64,000 nt of DNA from Mercenaria mercenaria (Eukaryota; Mollusca; Bivalvia; Venerida; Veneridae). Location: assembly GCF_021730395.1 (NCBI RefSeq), contig NC_069367.1:16056501-16120500 (forward strand), in the 5' to 3' direction. Numbering within the stretch: position 1 is the stretch's first letter; each line of letters starts with the position of its first letter. Below are positions 25,301-35,535 of this stretch, one piece after another. The position numbers were made by a program, and so were the translations under genes. The notes under the pieces are model-generated. The model had not been told where the DNA came from and did not search any database. It saw nothing but the letters and a program-made list of their open reading frames with translations.

Positions 25301-28092
25301 TTTAAGGTATTGGAGGGGATTCCCCTTCAGTTTAGTGGTGGTCAGATGGTTCTCTTATTTTGAAATACAGATACGAAATGGTGGCCTATGGTGCATTGTT
25401 TGGTCTAAAATTTGAGGTACTGTAGGGGGATCTTCTCAGTTTAGGGGGTCAGGGCTCTCCCCCTGGAAAAAATGAATTACAAGTATGAAATGGTGGCCTC
25501 TAGTGCCTTTTTTGGTCTGAATTTTTAAGGTATGGAAGGGGATTCACCCTCATTTTCAGGGGGCTTTTTCCCTGAAACATTTTGAAAATTCAGTATGAAA
25601 TAGTGACCTCTGGTGCATTTTTGGATTTGAATTTGATAAATATAATACACAATTGGGTTCGACTTTGATGAGTAGCTCACTTCTCAGCCAACTTTGGGGA
25701 GGGGGCATGGACAAGTCTATCAATATGGATTTCCGCCTCACCTCGCCTCAATGATGTCATGAGGCAGATATATTATGTTATATTCTCATGATATTAATAT
25801 ACTTCTCTGAACTTTTATAACTGAAATTTTCATCAGTGTGAAAGGCCTACTTTTTACTCTTCTTTTGTTTTTGCCTCTCAAATTTTAACCGAGGCAACTG
25901 CCTCGGTTTGCCTCAGTGTGGCTACGGCGCTGCCCCCCCCCCCCCCCCACCCCCTGATTATATCTTTGCTAAATGTGTGATCGGCATATTGGTGAAGGGA
26001 TGCCGGCCTGCAACTCCTACCCCCCACCCCGGATTTTATGTATGCAAAATGTTTGATCGGCAGATTTTTGAGGGGATGCCGGCCTGCTCCCTCCTACCCC
26101 CACCCCGGATTTTATGTATGCCAAATGTGTAATCGGCAGATTGGTGAGGGGATGTCGGCCTGCCACCCCTACCCCAACCCCAGATTTTATGTATGCAAAA
26201 TGTGTGATCGGCAGATTTTTTAGGGGATGCCGGCCTGCCTCCCCCACCCCTCTCCCGTCCCCCTCTACCCCAACCCCGGATCTTATGTATGCCAAATGTG
26301 TGATCGGCAGATTTTTGACGGGATGCCGGCCTGCCCCCACCCCACTACCCCCACCCCCGAATGTATGTACTTGTGAATAATTTGTTAACAAACTGAGATC
26401 AGGCAAATTATCTTACAGTGGATAATAAAATGCCGTCTACAAGGCGCCAGAGAAGCTTATATTTATGGTAGCTGCGAGCAACTTTGTGATTAATACATTT
26501 AGTACATTCTAGACTAGCTCCTTGACTATGATATATCTTTTTCACATTTTTATGATTCAATGTAGTGAAGAGCCAGTCTATGTTCTATGTCCAATATCAT
26601 ATTTTTTACATCATCCATCTAAGAAAATCTCTAGAATAGACATGCTTTGGACTCTTCGAAAATAAATTTAACATGAAAAGGATAAAAGTGTAGAAATATT
26701 TATTATCAGTCTAGTGGCTATTCTATACGTATAACAGCCAGAATGTATATATAATTTCGATTCTCTAATATGTCTTTTATTGTAAAATTTAGATCACATA
26801 TGATAGAACTGTTTCTGCGCGCATGTATGGCGCCAAATGTTAGACCGTCACACTCCTTACGACAGGACCGAAAATGGTAATACGCTTTACGGAATAGTTC
26901 CATTAGGGCGCAAATGATGGTGAATAATTCTGCACAGCGGATTACCAATTATTGTTTGTGTGTAAATTAATTGTGTGACATTTCGTTTTAAGCCTGTCTT
27001 TAATCAAACTTGAAAGCGCATACCTAGCGCTAAATATCACGTCGACGTGACGTCAACATAATATCGTTGTGGCGATTTAAGCATTGCTAGTCATATTAGA
27101 TTGTAGGGATAACACTAGTCCCAATCCGTTACACTAGTTACCTCCCCTGACGGTCCATCCACAGAGTCACAAGCAACGACTATTAATAATAGTAAACTAT
27201 AATTTATAATATTACGGCGTCATCGAGGTACTTCAGTCATTCAGACATGATTACAAGCATAATGATGATTTAATGGTGAAAAGAAAAATATTTCTGAATA
27301 GCAAATTTCTGTTAAAAACGCTTTCTCTCATGTTAAAACACACCCGAAAAGTGACAAGAACAGCAGTTTTATGATAGAATATCACATGACTGACGTCGCG
27401 GAAGTGTAATAAAGTTTGGCTTTTATTATTTTATTCAACTCGTTTAATAAATTCGATATGAAAAGATACTCGTGTAATATTCTTTATATAATTACATCAG
27501 TGTATAATAATGTATCACGCAATGACATAACATGTCTGCATGATATAAAATGCATCTTCATAATAGAAGTAAACTAGTTTAGAATAAAAGTAAAAATACA
27601 CAACGTATAATGACACATGTATATGTAAACAAATACATATAGAAGCATAAATATGTCTGCACACTGTATAAAGAACTTATTAGATATTTATATCTTTTAA
27701 TAAAAACTACAAAATAATAGTTTCATAATTACAGAAGACAGTGCCGGCGTGTCATAGTTTTCTTGTGCGCGACTATAGTTTACTTTAATTTCTCTACATA
27801 TTCTTGATTCCTTCCAATAATTTACATCATGTTCTATGTTTACATATTCTGCAGCCCAGCTGTATAGAATCACTGAATCACCTAATCGACATAAATCCAA
27901 TGTGTAGAGCGTTTAGATGCAGCTTCTGTTGAACGATTGATTATGTTCACTATCTAACGGAAAATGCATATACCATTACTCTAATCATACATTAAACTAA
28001 AGCAATAACCAGTTGTACAAGAATATAAAAGTCCCTACCTCTCGTTTTTGGTCCAATGTCAGGGCTTTAAGCTGAGATTTGAATGCCGCCAT
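21857..28092 (-). CDS. GNAT acetyltransferase, arylalkylamine N-acetyltransferase-like (3 exons, complete)
   Basis: Three minus-strand exons (28092-28039, 23075-22891, 22346-21857) join in frame with GT-AG borders and encode 242 residues from ATG to stop. The family transfers acetyl from acetyl-CoA to an amine; insect-type members act on dopamine, serotonin or related arylalkylamines in the cytosol. Residues 29-60 contain the acidic, aromatic N-terminal segment typical of this group, with a QEP-x6-LG element at 57-65. The core strand and motif A lie at about residues 144-165, with YRQKHLATR as the acetyl-CoA pyrophosphate loop. In the usual Q/R-x-x-G-x-G/A signature the glycine is replaced by His160, which is unusual. 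The C-terminal half (170-237) continues as one long exon, as expected for a GNAT fold. No signal peptide or membrane segment is visible. Substrate cannot be told from sequence. The 5 kb first intron is full of repeats. Confidence 0.86.
22583..22707. repeat. Foldback element with GCAGTTC repeats in GNAT intron 2
   Basis: Outer arms ATTTCAGTTAAGTTGGTCTG and the inverse CAGACAAACTTAACTGAAAT. Inside, GCAGTTC and its inverse GAACTGC occur about ten times. Confidence 0.8.
22891..23075 (-). CDS. GNAT gene exon 2
   Basis: The exon follows an acceptor ending TTATTCCAG and stops before GTAGGAC, leaving two bases (AG) for the split Arg80 codon. It encodes residues 19-80, including EEYYPKALEFIRTNF and QEPIEKALG, the N-terminal substrate-side segment of arylalkylamine N-acetyltransferase-like proteins. 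Its 185 bases are open in this frame only. Confidence 0.85.
23222..23625. repeat. Tandem repeat, three copies of about 137 bp
   Basis: AGTATTATACAGACCAGGGC, GCAGCCCTCGGGTTATGAAT and GGAGTCTAGATAGAATCACG recur at near-constant spacing with few differences, so the expansion is recent. It lies in GNAT intron 1; the third copy is shortened. Confidence 0.88.
24136..24234. repeat. Foldback element, imperfect palindrome
   Basis: ACGATGGGCGGTTATACATT pairs loosely with the inverse of TTACGATGTATATAG around the centre CGAGGGCTCAGCCCGAG. Confidence 0.5.
24669..25170 (-). repeat. AACAAGAG/GAGCTAAAA element, minus orientation
   Basis: On the minus strand it begins TAAACAAGAGGACCATGAAT (hairpin) and ends with GACGGACG tracts, then a CTCACCTTGTCACTTTATGA hairpin and GGTGAGCTAAAA. 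Two internal units of about 165 bp. Confidence 0.8.
25950..26365. repeat. Tandem repeat, about five copies of 75-85 bp
   Basis: Each unit has GGGATGCCGGCCTGC, a C-rich CTACCCCCACCCC stretch, GGATTTTATGTATGC and TGTGATCGGCAGATTTTT. Overlapping open frames on both strands are by-products of the repeat. Confidence 0.85.
26391..28038. other. 5' part of GNAT intron 1, nothing recognised
   Basis: AT-rich, no repeats of known family and no coding signal. Confidence 0.45.
28039..28092 (-). CDS. GNAT gene exon 1 (start exon)
   Basis: This exon encodes MAAFKSQLKALTLDQKRE. The ATG sits in a good context (ATGGCG) and the exon ends in GAG followed by GTAGGG, phase 0. It joins without a frame change to exon 2, which begins AFEKSGIKE. 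The lysine-rich, amphipathic start resembles other invertebrate members of the family. Confidence 0.75.
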
Positions 28093-28409
28093 TATCACAC
28101 ACAGAGAGCAAATTCACGGTGTATAACCGTTCCTACATTAGACGGATGTGTTTGTTTACGACTAAACTCGATATGCATAAAACGATAAACGATATGACGT
28201 GGACGTAACTCACCGATAATTACAAAGTATATGTAGTCCATCACGACAGTTTTATGGCTGTTTTTCATAATTCATTTTTTCACGATTATAAATGATTCAA
28301 AATTACATCAAAGTTTGCTATTTATGTTTCATACTTGAATTTCAAACACGAGCAAAGGAATATAAAACTTGTTGGTGTTTTCTTCTTTTCTTTACCTAAA
28401 TTAATACAT

Positions 28410-28500
28410 GTACACTCAAAATCGGTAATACGTCGCCCGAATAATTTACTCGAGCTACGCCCTCGTGAAATTATTTCACGGACGTATAACCTCTTTCCGT
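28410..28500. repeat. Short foldback element near the GNAT 5' end
   Basis: AATACGTCGCCCGAATAATT and AAATTATTTCACGGACGTAT pair imperfectly around CTCGAGCTACGCCCTCG. About 330 bases upstream of the GNAT ATG. Confidence 0.4.
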
Positions 28501-29513
28501 GTATCAATAACGTTAAAACACGGGTTTTCTATACATTATTTCTTAAATAGAACTACTTGTTCTGAGCTACGGACGTGTAAATTAACATTTTCAAAGAAAA
28601 TATATTGTCAGTTGTACTGTATTTTTAAAGCAGCCAGTTCTTCACAAAAGGATAATATATTTTAAAAACCCATTTAACTCAATATTTAATAAAAAATATC
28701 ACCCATATATGCATAATATATCGTCACCATGGAATGGTAAAATAATTCCTCTATTCCAAACTTAAGGAAAAATATCAGCATCTTATAATATTTCATAAAA
28801 CTTACAAAACACAGGCTACATATACATACATGTATAAGAATGTTTTATGTACTCGTTCAAAACCTCATTAAAAAGATTGCTTTTAAAAAATAGCTTTTTG
28901 TCTTTCACTTACTATGAAAAATAAATTTGTTCTTCATTATGAATATTTATTGCAAGTCAATCATGAGAATACTGCTGACTTCGTGATTTTATCAACTTAT
29001 TTCTTAAATTAGGAACTTCCGTTTAATTTGGAAACGGTCATACACCATGACTGTCTACATTTTTCGAACCTCGTAATTGTATACGGTTCAAATGCTAATT
29101 TATCATTCAGTGATGCATTGAATTACTGATGCGTTACATTGTTGTTGTGGCAAAAAAGGAAGGTCAATAAATTAAAATGTTCAGCTGTTCCCGATACATG
29201 CTTTAATACATCGAGTGATGTTTTCTTAATATTTTAGCACCGTTTGATAACACTCAATGTCAGGCTTAAAAATAGGTATTGATAAAGGATAGGTTCATTT
29301 ATAAGAAACTATGCATTTAAGTTAGGCACTGATCAGCCATTAGATAGGAATCTACTTGGTGTCTATTATAAATGTTTGTGATATTTGATATTTAAAGGCA
29401 TGCGACAAAAATATGAAGTGGAGTCTTGGAGTGGAGTCATGGAGTGAGATTTTTGAGTGACCTTGGAGTGAAAAATGGAGTGAGATTTTGAAGTCAAAAT
29501 CATGTGTTTTCTT

Positions 29514-29545
29514 GCGTGTGTGTGTGTGTGTGTGTGTGCGTGCGT

Positions 29546-29585
<40 letters not shown>
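29514..29585. repeat. (GT)n microsatellite with GC interruptions
   Basis: About 35 dinucleotides of TG/TGCG. Confidence 0.92.
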
Positions 29586-29663
29586 TTCATATCAGATATA
29601 TTGATTACTTGATGATGGTCATAAAGAAGGAAAGTGGTGGAAAGAGATAGCGAAGATAGCGAA

Positions 29664-29694
<31 letters not shown>

Positions 29695-30679
29695 ATTATG
29701 ATAGATTTTGTAGCGTTTTTGGATGATGATGTTCATGCGGAGTATACTGATATTACTTTGTCAATGTTTTTATAATGCTTATGATGAAAATGCAGCTGAT
29801 GATGTTAATAGCACTGATGATGATGATGTTTTTGGTTTTTTTAATTGAGAAAGGGAGGGAAAAGAATGGCAGGAAGTTATGCCGCTTCTTTGTGATGATT
29901 TTGTTTTGATATTTTATTGCTGCTGCTTCTGTCGATGATGATGATAATGATGATGATAATAATTTTTTGACAGGATGTTTTTGATGAAGATATTTTCATT
30001 ACAATGTTGTCAGTGAAATAAGAATAGCATGTATATGATAATGATGATGATTGATATTGTTGATATTGATGAAAGTAATTGATGTTTGTGATGATGAAAG
30101 TGTTTTGAAGTGATGCTTCAATTGAATATAATAATTGTATATTAGGTTTTTTATTTTTAAATCATCACCATCTTTAACAAAAAAAAACAGCATCAGAAAA
30201 TGGTATTTTGCCAATGTTGAACTTGAAAGTTCATGATTGGAACTTTTTAATTTTTCCGATTATTTTAATATCAGGTTTGAATTTCTCAACCACAAAAAAC
30301 CTATTGCCACTTTGGACGCATGAAAACATTAACATTGTTTATATTATACATGGAACACACTGTGCTTATCAGTGCAAGTCATTGCATTATTCCACTGCTG
30401 CATGCTCGGGTACTCCTTTATCACGGATCTAATTACCATGTCTTCTGATCAGAAAAATTCTTGAAAGTTATCATGCAATAATAAATAAATTTTACTCTTG
30501 CTATGGAAAAAGGACCATTAGAAGATTTTAAAGTCAACTGTTTTGTCATTTCCCACACATTTTAGTTGTTACACACCTGCAAATTGCTTCTTAAGTCTGT
30601 GCCTTATAAAATCCATTCATTATGTGATTCTTTATGCTTTGACACATTGAAGTGTCACAGAAACTTGAAAAACATTATT

Positions 30680-31260
30680 CTTATCATCATCATCATCACC
30701 ATCAACATCATCATCAACAACAACAACAACAACATCATCAACAACAACAGCATCATCATCACTACCATCACCACTACCACAGTCATTAAAACCACAACAA
30801 TCATTATCATCTACATTTTTATCACCACCACTACTATCAACACAATCATAACGACAATTATCATCATTACAAACACTATCATCACCAGCAGCACCACCAT
30901 CATCAAGATCATCATCACCAGCATCATCATCATTATAATCATCATCATCATCATCAACAACAACAAAAAAAAACAACAACATCATATAGCAACCACCACT
31001 ACCATCACAACCAGCACTATCATCACAACCACGACAATCATTATCATCTACATTTTTATCACTACCACTACTATCACCACCGCCACCACTATCAACACAA
31101 TCATAACGACAATTATCATCATTATAAACACTGTCATCAACAGCAGCACAACCATCATCAAGATCATCATCACCAGCATCATCATCAACATTATCATCAC
31201 CAGCACCACTACCATCATCATCAACACCAACAACAACAACAACACCAGATAATCATTGAT
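30680..31260. repeat. Trinucleotide (ATC/AAC/ACC) tract with internal duplication
   Basis: An almost pure trinucleotide-phased tract. A block of about 175 bp (30785-30960) is duplicated at 31020-31200 (ACAATCATTATCATCTACAT in both). It gives long open frames of Thr/Ile/Asn or Asp/Val that are not genes. Confidence 0.9.
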
Positions 31261-32044
31261 GTTGATGATGACTCTAGTTGTTTGTATTATTGTTAATAGT
31301 AATGGCAACGATTAAAATTTGGACATTTTTTTCCCTTAAGAGTGTTCAATTATTTTGTCTGCCAAGGGTGATAAATTTGTTTTCAGGATATCAATGATGA
31401 TGATATAAATGATAACGGTTACATTATTGGTGATATACATTTTCATCCTAAAGACACGAACAACAATCAATAGTTTTTGTTCTAAACAACTATATAAAAC
31501 AAATCATCATCGTTCCATAATCAAAAGTATAACTACCAGTCTCCCGTTATATTAAATTTGATTCTTTATACGAACAATCACCAGTCTTATTATAGTTGGC
31601 ACCAGCAAAGGCAACATATTATTAATGTATTTCGTCTTCTGAAATTTAACTAATAAATCAATAATACCACTGCTTTTAATCTTAATAACTTTTAAAACTT
31701 TGAATAAAAAACCATATTCAATTTGACTCCAAAATCTCACTCCAAAATTAGACTCCAAGATCTCACTACAGACTCCACTCTATATTTTGTCGTATGCCGA
31801 ATTTAAATGCATGTAAGATATTTGGAATTTAAACTGCTGAAGTTTAGAAATGTTAACCAGTGTATGGTAAAAAAAACTTTTTTTTAACCCCCTTGTTAAT
31901 TTTATATAACTCCCCGATCCCTCGGATGAATTTATGAAGTACCAATAACTTTTATGGAACAAAGGACCAGGCAAAATAAAAGACTAAACGCTGTCAAAAA
32001 TATAGAATCTGGAAGATTGAGAATGAAAATAAAGTTAAAGCTTT

Positions 32045-32400
32045 TACTTTAAAAGCGAAAAGGCGACAACCCGCAAAAAAAAAAAACCCGTCGCCTTTTC
32101 GTTTTGTAGCCTTCCTGTGGCGCATGCGCATATAGATCTACAACTGGCTCTAACTCGATAATAGCGTCCTGTGGGGAACGTGCCTGGTGGTAATACCTGG
32201 ATATTCCGGTTAAAATTATCCTAAACGAATGTATATTTTATACAGCGCATGCGCTATATGAAGGCGACAAGCGAAAAGGCGAGAATTCTGGTATTGGCGG
32301 GTTGTCGGCGAGATTTCGCTTATTCGCGTTGTGGTTTTTCACTTGTCGTGTTCTCAATCTCGCCTTTTCGCCCTGGCGCCTGCAACACCGCGACAGACGA
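32045..32400. repeat. Foldback cluster of AAGGCGA / TCGCCTT motifs
   Basis: AAAAGCGAAAAGGCGAC and the inverse GTCGCCTTTTCGTTTT flank an A-run. Two TGCGCATGCGCA-like palindromes and further GCGAAAAGGCGAG copies follow. Confidence 0.7.
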
Positions 32401-32689
32401 AATCGCAATAAAGAATATGTCTAAATGTCCCATATTTCTAGGATATAAATCAGTAATATACTATAGACAAAATGGGATTAGGTTTATTTTACTATTTAAC
32501 ATAATTTGTTCAACGATATTCACTTTTCAACGATATTAACTTTTCTAGACCAAATAGCACTGTATTATCAAATATAAGTTAAATATTGAGCAGTCACCCT
32601 ACTATATACTCGGTAGGGATTTGTCTCAGAGTAGCAGTATGGGCTCGAACCGTAAATGCGGCGTGTCTTTTTTCCGATTTATGTGCCCC

Positions 32690-33440
32690 CACCACTCAGA
32701 GAAAGGGGCATAAAGATTTGGTCTTGTCCGTGCGTGCGTGCGTCCGAAAAAATGTGTGTGACGCGCCTAGCTCAAAAATGTATGTGATATGAATTGATGA
32801 AACCTTGCATGAGTCTTTATCATGATATGAATTTGTGCACCTTTTATTTTTTGTCTGGCTGCACCCCCTATTATATCCAGATCTATGGCCCCGTAGATAG
32901 TAAAAAACTGCACATTTTAACATTCCGACGCGCTTAGCTCAAAAAGTATTTAATATAAAGTGATGAAACCTTGCATGAGTCTTTATCATGATATGAACTT
33001 GCGCACCTCCTATTTTTCCGTCTGGCTCCGCCCCTCTATTTCCAGAGTTATGGCCCTGAAACAGTCAAAAATGCACATTTTCATCTTGTGATGCGCCTAG
33101 CTCAAAAAGTATTTCATATAAATTGATGAAACCTTGCATGAGTCTTTATCATGATATGAACTTGCGCATCTCCTATTTTTCGTTTGGCACCGCCCCCTAT
33201 TTCCAGAGTAATGGCCTCTGAAATAGCCAAAACTGCACATTTTCACCTAATGACGTGCCTAGCTCAAAAAGTATTTGATGTGAATTCATGAAAGCTTGCA
33301 TGAGTCTTTATCATGATGTGACCTTGCAAACTTGGCATTCTTCTTGATATTTTAGCGCTAATTACAGAGTTATGACCCTTGAAATAACCAAAATAATTGA
33401 TTTAGGTTTGTGATGCTCATAGCTCAAAAAGTATATGGCC
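32690..33440 (+). repeat. Tandem repeat family, about four copies of 173 bp
   Basis: Units share CTAGCTCAAAAAGTATTT, TGAAACCTTGCATGAGTCTT and TATCATGATATGAACTTGCG. The block begins with a CCACCACTCAGAGAAAGGGG hairpin and a CGTGCGTGCGTGCGTCC tract. Confidence 0.85.
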
Positions 33441-33486
33441 TAGAATAATGAATCCTTTATATAAGATGTTTGTTGAAGCTAAATAT

Positions 33487-33776
33487 TTACCTTGTTGTTG
33501 ACAAATGTACAAGTGGGCGCATACCCTGTGCCCTACAGACACACTCTAGTTTTTTTTTTCCAAAGCATATCACTGTAAATGATTTTCCTATATATGTTAT
33601 GCCAGCACGTCTCGGCCAGACGACGGTATTGCAATAGAATTTTACTATGAAAGCTATAGCTGAAACTCCGAATATTTCCGTAGCAGGAAGTGCTTGGCTT
33701 CCAGCTTTTTTCATTATCAATATGAGGCCGGCGGGGAAACACAACCATGTTACAATGAAATACACAAGGCAGTCGA
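33487..33776 (-). CDS. Orphan terminal exon of a membrane protein, possibly type-1 rhodopsin-like helices F-G
   Basis: The exon opens after CTTTTCAATAAG and runs 96 codons to a stop at 33487-33489. It reads DCLVYFIVTWLCFPAG then LILIMKKAG, and ALPATEIFGVSAIAF then IVKFYCNTVVWPRR, followed by a basic tail. Two hydrophobic segments are separated by a short loop. The pattern W-x-x-F-P in the first helix, Glu exactly 12 residues before Lys in the second, and a basic end resemble helices F and G of microbial rhodopsins (WxxYP, Glu204, Lys216 of bacteriorhodopsin). The retinal counterion Asp four residues before Lys would be Ala here. No upstream exon with the helix C motif was found. It could equally be another polytopic protein or a fossil exon. 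The tail crosses a ten-A run. Confidence 0.35.
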
Positions 33777-34149
33777 CTTATTGAAAAGTGACCTACAGAA
33801 ACGAGTCTTTAAAAGCCGATATTTTTCATTACTAAACCACCAGTGATATGAAACAGGAAAGCAGACAACCAAAAAGATCTCAACAGCACGGAAATAAATG
33901 TTTCACAGAAATTGTTTGTCAGAAAAGAATATCAAATAACCGTTAACGTCAACCATTGTTAAATCCATTGTTTCTTATAATTAAAAGCTGATTTTTACGT
34001 TGCAAAACGCCATCGTAGTGGGTTACGTTTGTTACTAGTCGAACTAATCCGACGTATACAGTTTGTTTTATACTGTGACGGTCAAACGCGGCGGCTGCAA
34101 AAGTCAGAAATTAAAAAGCAGCCACTCGGCAACAGTAAGCTTGTCTACG

Positions 34150-34516
34150 TTTGTTACATCCCGTTTTGTAATAAAGTTGCAAATTGTAATAATTATAACA
34201 AAACGGGTTGGTGTTATTACAGTGCGAAATTAACATTGTAAAATAGAGAAAAGTGGAAACTTCACAGGTCGCTCAACACGACAAAAACGAAAATGTTGCA
34301 GGCTCGGTTTGATTGAGCCTGTTCATGGACGGTAGTGGAAATGCATGCTACCGTCCACGCCCTCTAGCCCCGGGTTGAGCAGAACTCAACATTTACACAT
34401 GCTAAAAGTACAAAAAGCAATTTAGAGACATCCGCAGATGTATTCAACCCGTTTTATTACAACCCGTTTTGTAACAATTATTACAATTTGCAACTTTATT
34501 ACAAAACGGGTTGTAA
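34150..34516. mobile_element. MITE with self-complementary inverted arms
   Basis: The 62 bp arms (34153-34212 and 34450-34516) are inverse copies. Each arm is itself bounded by CCCGTTTTGTAA and its inverse TTACAAAACGGG, so it can fold alone. The centre has another hairpin, GGACGGTAG...CTACCGTCC (34328-34358). Confidence 0.78.
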
Positions 34517-34599
34517 CACCATTCCACTACCCAAATTTGTAAATGTCTTCTTGTGGATTTTGACGAGTAATCACACTGAAGTAAGAAGTATGGAACCAG

Positions 34600-34840
34600 A
34601 TAACCTATGCTCCATAAATTGAAAGCGTTATTTCCAGAGGTTATGACATGGGGTGGAGGGTTTAGTGCAAGAGATCCGTGCATAAAATGCGACAAATTGT
34701 GCACCTTCTGTGAAAAGCATGAAACTTGGCATGGTAGTAGATACATAACAAACGCTTCCTTTAAGTCTGGGAAGCGGTTTGTAGAAACTAAGATGGTCCC
34801 AAAATCCAAGATGGCCGCCATAATTCATAATTTTATAAGA
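34600..34840. repeat. Interspersed repeat (AAGATGGCCGCC family)
   Basis: AAATCCAAGATGGCCGCCAT and GGAAGCGGTTTGTAGAAAC are familiar from mollusc repeats. Open frames on both strands are incidental. Confidence 0.45.
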
Positions 34841-35365
34841 AAACGGTAACATAAGTGTGCATACCATGCACAAAACATTAACATTGGAATAATGGTAGAA
34901 TATGATGGTTTACCTGGGTATCTAAAATATCAATAGTAAAAACAGGACATAAAGCACAGAAATTGGATTACAAGCCTTTCAAATGAGTACAAAATTATTT
35001 TACCAACTTATTTTATGTGAAAGTTTTGTTAATACCTATGTATTAAAATGATTTTTAGAGATGATTGTTATACCTGTGATTGCAAAGAAAGGCAATAATT
35101 GCTTCATATAGGTATACCTGGTGCTTGTCAAGTCAATAATGCATCTGTTAGTGTACATTCTAACATGACTCGGTTTGATTTCCAGTTAAAAAGAAGGAAA
35201 TCAAGCTCTGTATATTCTGCGATAAACAACGGTTGACGCGCGAGAGCATTATGACGTCAATTATGAAGTCAAAATGCCGCATGACGTCTGATACATTACT
35301 CCTCGCGTAAATGAAGTCCAGCATAATATTTATTTAAATATATCAATGAGCATGTCAGAATGAAA

Positions 35366-35535
35366 ACAATCTAGGCCTTCTTGTGATTTATCGTCTAATT
35401 TACCACGGTTCATCATTCAGATGCTTCAGTATTTAACCACGAGGGCTAACGCCCTCGTGGTTCAGTTCCTACGCATCTGAACTCTGAACCGTGGTAAATC
35501 AGACAATAAACCACTCGAAGGCCTAGATTATTTGT
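35366..35535. mobile_element. Foldback MITE with about 82 bp arms
   Basis: AATCTAGGCCTTCTTGTG, AATTTACCACGGTTCA and AACCACGAGGGC have inverse partners on the right. The loop is only TAAC, giving a near-continuous cruciform-capable palindrome. Confidence 0.82.

Larger units (their letters stand above)
24290..26390. repeat. Composite G/C-tract repeat interrupted by a second element
   Basis: Outer parts share CAAATTTTAACCGAGGCAAC (24384 and 25878) and TGTGTGATCGGCAGATTTTT. 25200-25600 has about 120 bp units with TATGAAATGGTGGCCTCTGG. The whole is split by the 24669-25170 element. All lies in GNAT intron 1. Confidence 0.65.
29398..31791. mobile_element. Inverted-repeat element with trinucleotide-rich core
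   Basis: The left arm GGCATGCGACAAAAATATGA and the continuation GTGGAGTCTTGGAGTGGAGT match the inverse of the right arm (31690-31791) over about 110 bp. Both flanks carry ATTTAAA. The core has (GT)n, GAT-rich and ATC/AAC-rich tracts. Confidence 0.7.

Noticed and set aside
25908-26406. Overlapping open frames on both strands encoding MYAKCVIGR-type or LPITHLAYI-type repeats
   Set aside because: They arise from the 75-85 bp C-rich tandem repeat in GNAT intron 1.
30566-31308. Long open frames (228 codons plus, 117 and 86 codons minus) over the trinucleotide tract
   Set aside because: They consist of Thr/Ile/Asn, Asp/Val or Met/Leu/Val runs dictated by ATC/AAC repeats; an open frame on both strands is a property of the repeat, not evidence of coding.
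33777-33890. Minus frame AVEIFLVVCFPVSYHWWF just upstream of the orphan membrane exon
   Set aside because: It is out of frame with the exon and lacks a donor that would join it; the hydrophobic look alone is not enough.
34444-34873. Minus frame of 125 codons starting MAAILDFGTILVST, and overlapping frames
   Set aside because: The start lies in an AAGATGGCCGCC interspersed repeat and the end in the CCCGTTTTGTAA element; it is a chance junction of two repeats.
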